Shown here piece by piece: positions 12,477 to 64,000 of a stretch of 64,000 nt of DNA. The position numbers were made by a program, and so were the translations under genes. The stretch is from Phymorhynchus buccinoides (Eukaryota; Mollusca; Gastropoda; Neogastropoda; Raphitomidae): positions 11,836,381 through 11,900,380 of the forward strand of contig CM065693.1 of the NCBI GenBank assembly GCA_017654935.2, in the 5' to 3' direction. Within the stretch, counting starts at the first letter, position 1, and every line of letters starts with the position of its first letter. The notes beneath the pieces are model-generated. The model saw only the letters and a program-made list of their open reading frames with translations. It made no database searches and was not told the origin of the DNA.

Positions 12477-12647
12477 CAGTAGAACCTCTCTAGTGTTAAG
12501 AAACAAAGATCTTGAAAAATCAGCCCCAAAGAGGTTTTAGTAGGGAGGTGGACACTCAGTAGTCCGGATATGAAGGGGTAAAAAATTGGTGAAAATTTTA
12601 TTTCGGTCACATTTTTTAGAGGGAGTCTTAATACGGAGGTTCCACTG
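12477..12647 (+). mobile_element. TA-flanked MITE, diverged relative of the TTATAAGGGAGG family
   Basis: Ends CAGTAGAACCTC and GGAGGTTCCACTG with TA target sites; the interior differs (AGGTGGACACTCAGTAGTCC). Shared ends with a different interior suggest a sibling subfamily mobilised by the same transposase. Confidence 0.7.
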
Positions 12648-12699
12648 TATTCCCATTTATACATTTGATTGATTTCACAACACATGAATGAAATTCTGC

Positions 12700-12935
12700 T
12701 TAACGTCCTCCGGTCTGGAACAGACACATATATGGGACATTAGTAGATATAAAGATGGTGGGAACGATCCTGGAGGCAATGCCCGGAGGCAGTGCAACAC
12801 CAGGAAAGTCCCAAACTTTTAACAATATATACAGATGTGTAATCAAGTTCACAACACACTTTTTTGCTTTCCAAACATAACAAGGAACAGACAAAGGCAT
12901 GGCATATTCATCCCAGAACACCCTTTAATAATCAT
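12700..12935 (-). repeat. Dispersed repeat, copy 1
   Basis: CCTCCGGTCTGGAACAGACA ... TAGATATAAAGATGGTGGGA ... CAGTGCAACACCAGG. Plus-orientation copies are at about 38505-38625 and 51225-51365. Family not identified. Confidence 0.6.
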
Positions 12936-13019
12936 CAGAATGTTAAAGACAACATGTACTAACCTCTCAACATAACTATATTGCAAATAAAGTTTGCACA
13001 ATTATGTATGTTGGTAGGG

Positions 13020-13042
13020 AAATTAACATACACATGAGCATG

Positions 13043-13082
<40 letters not shown>

Positions 13083-14905
13083 GCATGAGGGCAGGATGGA
13101 AAAAAAAGCTTTGTCAGTTTACCCTTTAACCCTCAATAAAGAACATTTTGACTTTGACACACACAACACACATACACACAAACACTCACACAACAGACAG
13201 ACACACATACACACAAAAAAACACCAACACACACATAATTATACACCCACACAAACACACACATGCACCCCCCCCCCACCCACACACACACACACATACA
13301 CACACATGCATACATCAGGCATCAGAACAATCTGAAGTCCAATCCGCCATCAAGGCCCTAGACTGAAGAGGGACAACATTGAAATCCGCTCTGAACACCA
13401 CCATAAAAGGCTTGTATTAAACCAACCTTCGGTAATAAAGTGATAAATCACTATAAAATGCTATTTAACACAAAGGATAACACTCAATAAAAAGGCAAAG
13501 CCTCTGCCAAGAGAAGCCAATCCTCTGTCATAAATTCTTAATCCTCTGATCCTCTGACAATTCTGATGTCTGATACATACAAACTCATAACTCATTGCAT
13601 TAACCAACCTTCTTCAGTTCCACACATTCTTACAACAAGATTTAGTAAAGCTCCCAAACATTTAATTTTACCCAGACAACAAACACACAAGACTTAGTAT
13701 AATATGCCCAGGCACCTGTGTGAAACTTTTGAAAGATGAAGGACAACATGGAAATGAACAACACATGCAAACCTGACGATGCAAGCGATAGAAGAAAAAA
13801 ATAAATAAATAAGGCAGAGAACACTCAACCAAACTATCCATTCCCAATCTTCCATTCTTCTACCTTTTTGTTTGACTTCTCACAACTATTTATTCTTCCC
13901 AAATGGAACTGTTAAACTAAAAGCGTAAAAACCACAGAATGTTGAATTAAAAACAACAACAACAACCCAACAACAAATAAATAATATTTGAAATTCAAAA
14001 GCCAGAAGCATAATAAGCTGATAATCAGCAACATATTGATATATACTGATGTATTTTAAATGTTAAGTTGGTTTTTGAATTTAGTCCGGAATGTATCGCA
14101 AATACTTATTACTATGTAATTAAGCGATGTGTAGACTCTAAGCCAGATATTTGTTTTTACGCTTTTGAGTCAAGTGTAGTATTTTACCTCAATGCCTGTT
14201 TTCATACACTAAAAGGAAGAGCAGATTATTCATACTTTCTTCATGCTATCACAAGCAGGGAAGAATCTACCATGAATGTTGTTGTCTGCAATCAAGTTAT
14301 CTACAGAACAGTCACTTTGATCTATCTATTTTCCTGTCTGTCTGCCTGTCCGTCTAACTACCCTGTATATCCATTATCAGTGATGTGCCGAGGATCGAAA
14401 ATTGATAGGATAAACTGTCCTGAGACAAGATAAATCAATATAGGACAATGTCCTGGCTCTTGCAGAAATCAATAAGACAAAGCGTGCCAGTGTTAAAAAT
14501 GTAATCAGACATTTGTCCTGACAGGGGAGAACACAAAAAGCCATTTTCAAATTTTAATAGGTCAGTGTCCTATGACTGGAGCCCCGGGACATCACTGCGT
14601 TATATGCCTGTCAGTCTTTGAACATAATTATCTGTCTACCTAATTTACCTAGTGTCGCCTGTCTCATATGATCTCTTCATCTACATGTACACATTATGTC
14701 AAACATGTCTTAGTCTATGAACAAGCAACTAACTGCAAAATAGCCTATGCGACCATAACAACATATTTACAGGATAAAGTCAGAAATAAAGCCCCATGAA
14801 CATTGTCAGACAACAGTATTCCACAATAATCACTTCTCTTCACACACTCTCCCAAGACACAAACCAAACATAGCAACAGCCACAACGGGCCACAATGTTC
14901 ACACG
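13020..14905. other. CA-rich tracts, then presumed MYDGF 3' region
   Basis: Two (CA)-rich tracts (13048-13078 and 13155-13310) are followed by AT-rich sequence up to the MYDGF stop codon. The part nearest 14905 should include the MYDGF 3' UTR; no single polyadenylation signal stands out. A 121-codon plus-strand frame at 14068-14433 has no recognisable protein character. Confidence 0.5.
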
Positions 14906-14994
14906 TTACAAGTCCTCTTTCTTCTTCTTTCCCACATGACCGAGGATGATCACACTCGCCAGCTGGTTTTTGAACTTTTCGGGCTCAGCGTACA
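14906..14994 (-). CDS. MYDGF: MYDGF exon 5 (terminal)
   Basis: Codes residues 133-161 and the TAA stop: VYAEPEKFKNQLASVIILGH then VGKKKKEDL. The FKNQLASVIIL helix/strand matches human FKAELSKLVIV. Minus-strand acceptor CTGTTTCAG. The KEDL tail resembles an ER retrieval signal. I could not fix a polyadenylation site. Confidence 0.93.
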
Positions 14995-15798
14995 CTGAAA
15001 CAGACAGGCAACAGTTTTAACTTTTTGGTTTTGTCCCCCGCAAGTTATACAAAATCAGGGTTACATTTCAACAGGAAGAAGGGCCTACATCACAGAAAGA
15101 GGCTATATATATGTGAACAAAATCTAAGTTTACTGCCAGCACCGTTCCTCCAGCCTACAGGACTCGAGTCCATTGTCCTATTTGTCTTTTTGGAGCCTCT
15201 TACCAATATACAGGAAGAAACCTAGCTTCCCTTTGTGGAACAATCTTCTTGTTGAGATGAGAGTAACTCTACTTTGGTAGACTAAGACCCCATCCATTGC
15301 TGAGCTGATGAGATCCCCTAGGTTCGAAACAGCTGTCCTCAGCTGGGTTCTGCCACTGCCTCCCTAATAAGGAGGAAAAACTAAACTAGCACTCTTTATG
15401 TTTTTTAGAACATAGATCAAACAACTGGTTTTGATTTTTAATGTTAGCTTCCAAAGACATAGGGACAAAAAAGTTTTAAAACAATTCTACATATATATAT
15501 ATATATATAGTTTGCTTTGATACAAAACTTTTTTTTTGTCCAACATCTGTGAACCTCAGAAACAAACTCAGTTACATTTAACTTTATGATTTGTTCTGTG
15601 TTTCTCCCAAGTGCCTATGCAAAGACAGCTCTTTCGACCAGTGAAGGTCTCCTCAGTCTGCATTATCGGCCTGCAATGGGTGTCCAGTGAATATCCAACC
15701 TGAGCAAGAAGACATTCTACAAGTACAAGAGAATGGTTGTCCCCTTTGCACCAGATTGAAAGTCCACAAAGAAAAAGAGAGAGAGTGTGTGAGTGTCT

Positions 15799-15883
<85 letters not shown>

Positions 15884-18695
15884 AGAGAGAGAAGGAACAA
15901 TAATCTTAATAAAGAGAGAAAAAAGCCCATGACATTTTACGCAATCTGAAAAATATCAAAATATTTATGCGGATCAGTACAAGATGGAAATTTAACAATA
16001 AAGAAGAAAACCAAGGTAAAGAAATACAAAGGAAAATAGATGTTTCAATTTATTTCAATTTTCTTCCACTGAAAGTTCATTGGATGTCTCTGAAAACTCT
16101 TACAGGTAAACCCCAAAAGAGTTATCCAGCCCAACTAAAAACCTTAATTGCATGACTTCATCATCCACTACACATACCAAAACAAATCTACTGGTATATG
16201 ATTTTACTGTACTCACCCATTCTTTTCTTCTTATCCAGTTTGGTTTCCGATTCATGCAGTGACTCTGACATGGTGCTCTGTACAATACATATAAACCATA
16301 CATGAATAATTAACTCAATGTACTAACGCACACACAAAATGCTAACACACATATATATGAATTTTAAAGATCCCCCATGGGGATACTGGGGGGTCTTCCA
16401 TACAAATAGTTCCACCTTCGGAAAAAAATAAAAAAAATAAAGAAAAAAGTTCCACCTTCTGGAAGTTCTGTGCTCGTAACTTCCTCTGATCTGTCACTCT
16501 CTTTGACTCTGCCCTTTCCCCTGCTTTGTGTCATCTACTATCTTTCTGACTTTTGGCCCATTCTCCTGACTTTTTTCCCCCAAAAATCTTCCATATAGTT
16601 TTTTCCTTTGAGCTCCTCCGAAATCGGAATATGTTGTCTGAATGCAGCGAGGACGCCAGTGAAAACTGGAAAACGGACACATACGTACCCATTGTGGCCT
16701 TATGGCCCGGGAACGCAGAAGAAGAAGAAGCAGAATGTTAAAGAACAACAAACCATAATTTTACAATGCAGTTATTTGCAAGCAACCATCCCCTCTTCTC
16801 CTCCTCCACCTCCCTTCCCCCCACCAAGCCTCTCTCAAATTCACACACACACACACACACAGCCCCCCCCCCCCCCCCCCCCCCCACACACACACAGAGC
16901 CACACACACGCACTCACAAGCACACACATTTACAAGCACACATACCCTCCCCCATGCCTCTTACAGGAGAGCATAGTTCTAAGTAAGCTCATAATTTTGA
17001 AACTTCCCCCCTCCTCCACCTCCACCCCCACAATAAACCAAAAAACCCACCAACGACTAAAATATCTGGTTCTACCTTTGCTTCAAAGGCTTCGATGTGA
17101 ACTTTAGGTCCCGTCAAAGACTTGAGGCTCAAGGTGAAGTTTCCAAAGTGCAGGTACGATGTGGCGCCTCGTGTCACTGTACACTGGACCTTGTCTATGT
17201 CAGGTCTCTCCATGACAAACTGCCATTTCTGCACACAGGTTTGCATGCTGTCAGTGTCACACATTCATTTTATGCTGGTGTCACATGCATGTATTAAAGT
17301 AAAAATCAGTGATGAACACAATTCCAGCCTCAAAGACATGGACACACACTGGCGCAGAAATATCAACTCTAAATCTAATTATTATTACTGTTATTTTCAG
17401 TATAAATTTCATGCATGCACAAAAGTATGATGATTACAAAAATGAGCCCTCGTTGGAATCAACTAATCAAGTCCCGGATCTGAACTACGTAATTTATACA
17501 AATTATGCTTATTTTAAAGTGTTTGAAAATGCAGTATATGACACACAAAGATCTTGTTTGGCAAAGTAAAAAAAAAAGAAGGAATTTCCTTTTCTGGTAA
17601 AATTCAAAAACAGGAAATCCTTGTATAGCAGGAAAAGTTACACCCATGCTGTTGTCACCTAAGGCTTACCTCATGCGTTCCACCTTGTGCTTGATACGTA
17701 AATGTGCACTTGAAATTACCCTAGGGAGAGAGAACAAAAAGAAATGTTCCATTCATGAATATATTGAAAGTATGGTGCAATGTGAAAGAACACACACAGA
17801 TAGACAGACATTGAGACAAACACACACACAGAGTGGCACATACGCACATGTATACATACCACAAATTATACACACACAAGTATGCAAACACACACAGTGA
17901 GTGACACACACACACATGCAAACACTGACACACACACACACACCACACTTCTTCTTCTACCGTTGAGTATCCACAATCATCAGTTTGATTTTATGATACT
18001 ATAATTATATGCGGTCGAGGTCCGAAGTCGGGCATCAAAAAGAGACAACATAAAACAAAAACCTACTCTACGAAGATGACCCAGCCAGTCGGGTCTCGCT
18101 GATCGAGCCCCGACGTGATGCTGAGTCGGCAGCAACACCTAAACTGGGGGGGGGGGGGGGGGAGGTGCATCTTGATGGAGGACTAGAACGAGCCGGCTGA
18201 AGAGGCAGATACAGCCTCCTCAGGTAACGAGTTCCAGTCTTTGATGGTGCGCAGGAAGAAAGAACTTCTCCTGTATTCAGTCCGGCACTGCCACTGGATG
18301 GTGGATAGTTGCCGGCTGTCAGCCGCTGTGTCCTCTTCTTAGGCGAGTTGGAGCCGACTTCAGTCTGGTGTTGTCGACTTAGCATTGTAACTTATAATGT
18401 AAGCCTGGTAGACTTTCTGCGGTGCTCACGTGTGGGCCATCCTAACCAGTGGCACACACACCCCTACCCCCTCACACACACATGTATGTACAGTGGCACA
18501 CACACACACACACACACTCACTGACTCAGTCATGAGTATATGATTATCAAACAGTTGTCTTACCCATTCTCTCTCAAAGGTTGTCAGCTCCCCACCAGGT
18601 TTTACGAACAATTCGTCCGTAAATGTGTTTTCGTTTTCATTTTGACTATGGACAGTGCTGCACATAAATAAGAATAAAACGACAAGTATTTTCAT
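14906..18695 (-). CDS. MYDGF: MYDGF: myeloid-derived growth factor (complete, 5 exons)
   Basis: Secreted/ER-resident protein of the UPF0556 family; in mammals a paracrine factor that promotes cardiac repair, while its invertebrate role is not known to me. Five exons on the minus strand (18695-18564, 17720-17670, 17228-17076, 16277-16217, 14994-14906) join through GT-AG introns to 161 residues (human has 173). An N-terminal signal peptide MKILVVLFLFMCSTVHS is followed by FVKPGGELTTF, like human FDVRPGGVVHSF. GNFKCTFTYQAQGG (45-58) matches human YTCMFTYASQGG, and QCTVTRGATSYLHF matches FTCTIWRPQGKSYLYF. Cys49 and Cys77 probably form the family disulfide. The C-terminus ends KKKKEDL, in the place of the KDEL-like RTEL tail of human MYDGF. 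Divergent from HSD17B4. Confidence 0.95.
14995..16216 (-). other. MYDGF intron 4
   Basis: Contains an (AT)n tract (about 15490-15508) and a long (GA)n/(G)n tract (15776-15890). Otherwise unremarkable. Confidence 0.7.
16217..16277 (-). CDS. MYDGF: MYDGF exon 4
   Basis: Codes residues 113-132 (STMSESLHESETKLDKKKRM) and the first base of Val133. Minus-strand acceptor TTGTACAG, donor G|GTGAGT, phase 1. Less conserved than exons 2 and 3; supported by splice sites and frame. Confidence 0.87.
16368..16738 (-). repeat. Dispersed GGCCATATGGCC-type repeat in MYDGF intron 3
   Basis: From CCCCATGGGGATACTGGGGG through CCACCTTCTGGAAGTTCTGT to GGCCTTATGGCCCGGGAACG. A C run and CA tracts follow (16843-16915). 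Confidence 0.7.
17076..17228 (-). CDS. MYDGF: MYDGF exon 3
   Basis: Codes residues 62-112, from KWQFVMERPDIDKVQCTVTR through GATSYLHFGNF to HIEAFEAK. Minus-strand acceptor GTGTGCAG, donor AAG|GTAGAA, phase 0 at both ends. Confidence 0.94.
17670..17720 (-). CDS. MYDGF: MYDGF exon 2
   Basis: Codes residues 45-61 (GNFKCTFTYQAQGGTHE), 51 bp, phase 0 at both ends. Minus-strand acceptor CCCTAG, donor GAG|GTAAGC. The CxFTYxxQGGT block is the clearest family signature. Confidence 0.94.
18183..18296 (-). mobile_element. LINE reverse-transcriptase C-terminal fragment in MYDGF intron 1
   Basis: The minus strand reads QWQCRTEYRRSSFFLRTIKD then WNSLPEEAVSASSAGSF and a stop, the typical FFxRTIxxWNSLP end of CR1/L2/jockey-type ORF2. 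Upstream sequence to about 18395 continues in other frames, so it is frameshifted and dead. A (G)n tract at 18147-18162 follows. Confidence 0.8.
18564..18695 (-). CDS. MYDGF: MYDGF exon 1
   Basis: Codes residues 1-44, from the signal peptide MKILVVLFLFMCSTVHSQ to LTTFEREW. Donor on the minus strand is TGG|GTAAGA, phase 0. It starts 178 bp from the HSD17B4 start codon. Confidence 0.94.
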
Positions 18696-18873
18696 TTTGC
18701 TCAGATTCTGCTCTCTCTGGCATTGAAGCAGACGTTTTCTTGGGAACCGGAAGCTTCTTTTGGCCCTATGAAAACAATCCGTGTGTCAAAAAGTAACCAA
18801 TCACTGCTCTTCAGGAAGCAGTAAAACGACCTTGACCCCTGCGACTAGGGTCAAAGGTAAAAGTCCAAGAAAC
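18696..18873. promoter_or_regulatory. Shared divergent promoter of MYDGF and HSD17B4
   Basis: Only 178 bp separate the two start codons, so the 5' UTRs and both promoters must lie here, overlap it, or use distant non-coding exons. Visible motifs are ETS-like ACCGGAAG (18746-18753), CCAAT (18797-18801), and a near-perfect inverted repeat ACCTTGACCC (18829-18838) / GGGTCAAAGGT (18848-18858). There is no obvious TATA box. Motif function is inferred. Confidence 0.65.
18848..18860 (+). promoter_or_regulatory. DR1-like nuclear-receptor half-site pair
   Basis: GGGTCA-A-AGGTAA: two hexamers spaced by one base, close to the DR1 consensus AGGTCA-N-AGGTCA bound by RXR/PPAR- and HNF4-type receptors. The facing TGACCC at 18833-18838 makes it palindromic with a 9-bp spacer. 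Vertebrate HSD17B4 is a PPAR-alpha target; lophotrochozoans have HNF4 and RXR, so a fatty-acid-linked control is plausible but unproven. Confidence 0.4.
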
Positions 18874-62781
<43,908 letters not shown>

Positions 62782-62798
62782 GTGAGAAAGTGGTGGGT

Positions 62799-62831
<33 letters not shown>

Positions 62832-63575
62832 TGCTTTAATTTTGTTGGGGTTATGCACATAATACTATTGTGGGGGTGAAAGCCAGAAGGTACTGTCATT
62901 AACGGAATAGAGAAGGCTGATTCTGGCTTTCAACAACAACATACATTATTTACACGGCGCTGAATCTTGATAGAAATTAAATCAAAGCGCACACACACGT
63001 TGGCATTCATAGCGCAATCAAACAAAAATGCAATACAAAGCGAACACCAGGCATGGTAGACCTCCGCGAATCGTGGAAAATCCGCGAAACAGTTTGAAAG
63101 AAATTTTTTTCAGAAATGCATTGAAATGGCATGAAAAAGTGAAAATTCACTCTCATTTATTGAATTTTACTGAATTTTCTTCGGCCCCATGGACCCCCGG
63201 CCATTTTCCTTGAAAACCACTTTGCCCCCACTACCATGCCTGGAACACACACCCGGCGAATGTAGGCAACAGAAAAACCAACCCTAACAAAACAAGCAGC
63301 AACATTAAGTGAAACTTTGAAACAACCAATCAATCAATCAATCAATTAACCAGTCAGTCAGTCAATCAATCAATCAATCTGTTTATTGGCTTCATAACAA
63401 GAAGAATTCATCTTGTGCGTGGGTATAAAAACATATTATAAACTAACACACGTATTAACAGTACATAAAATGAACAGATACTCTTAGACAGGCCACACAC
63501 TCTTCAAAACGTCTACATCTACACACACGCATACACGCACGCGCACAAGCACGTGCGCACACGCACACGCACACG

Positions 63576-63623
<48 letters not shown>

Positions 63624-64000
63624 CACACAACAAAATGTTAAAGTTAGCTAACATAAATTAAATACTAATAACTGATAACCAAAATATGATACACACATAA
63701 TTGAAAACCACAGAAGTTCACTAAATATGGAAATAAGGGCACAGATGTTGACATACAAGGAGAAGTCATGAAGGCAGATGAAAGAAGAGAGACAGAGTGA
63801 AGGGAGACTGGGAGAGCCAGTGGGAGAGAGAGAGAGAGAATGGGAGAGAGAGAGAGAGAGAGAGCGTCAGATATATAGTAATAATGATAATGAAGAAAAC
63901 TTATATAGCGCACATTCCAGGCTAGCTGCTCATGGCGCTTTACAAAAAATACATTTAATCAAATCACATCAATACCCATGCCCGCACGCACACAAGCACA
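62782..64000. other. Start of HSD17B4 intron 17
   Basis: A C run (62799-62831), a retroelement tail in minus orientation (62935-63060), CAAT repeats (63325-63378), (CA)n (63520-63620), (GA)n (63822-63866) and a minus-strand GCGCTATATAAG-type tail (63885-63950). No exon seen. Confidence 0.6.

Noticed and set aside
14068..14433. 121-codon plus-strand frame downstream of MYDGF
   Set aside because: No domain, no repeat, no splice context; lies where the MYDGF 3' UTR is expected on the other strand. Chance is the simplest reading.

Overview
This is a eukaryotic, intron-rich, repeat-dense nuclear window. I think it comes from a lophotrochozoan, most likely a marine mollusc. That rests on short exons of animal proteins scattered through AT-rich introns full of (CA)n tracts, tRNA-derived SINEs, many MITE families and (ATT)n-tailed retroelement ends. 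The species cannot be named from the sequence.

Two genes are well supported and they are divergent. On the minus strand (14906-18695) lies a complete five-exon gene for myeloid-derived growth factor (MYDGF, UPF0556 family), 161 residues with a signal peptide. On the plus strand, from 18874 to beyond the right edge, lies HSD17B4, the peroxisomal multifunctional enzyme type 2 (D-bifunctional protein). Seventeen exons were traced by splice sites and reading frame, giving 554 codons: the whole (3R)-hydroxyacyl-CoA dehydrogenase (SDR) domain and most of the 2-enoyl-CoA hydratase-2 (MaoC-like) domain with its catalytic Asp and His. The rest of the hydratase domain, the SCP2 domain and the peroxisomal targeting tail must lie to the right of the window. 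All traced introns are GT-AG. The two start codons are only 178 bp apart, so the genes probably share a bidirectional promoter; it holds ETS-like, CCAAT and nuclear-receptor-like (DR1/palindromic) motifs.

Layout. 1-3500: an inverted, indel-rich copy of the HSD17B4 promoter-exon 1-intron 1 region including its 37-bp satellite, ending at a 500-N gap (3501-4000); probably an unpolished assembly piece. 4001-14905: no recognisable gene, mostly MITEs and dispersed repeats. 14906-18695: MYDGF. 18696-18873: shared promoter. 18874-64000: HSD17B4, whose introns carry a 2.1-kb 37-bp satellite (intron 1), a 3.4-kb 30/31-bp minisatellite (intron 12), a G-rich minisatellite (intron 10), several other tandem arrays, LINE 3' fragments, SINEs, and nested MITEs.

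The most unusual gene-level feature is that two HSD17B4 exons (8 and 16) are preceded by tandem, stop-terminated partial copies of themselves with their own acceptor sites. Several transposon families can be typed from target-site duplications: TTAA (piggyBac-like), TA (pogo/mariner-like, one with a decayed piece of transposase), and 8 bp (hAT-like foldback with telomere-like hexamers). I found no new enzymatic or defence system.
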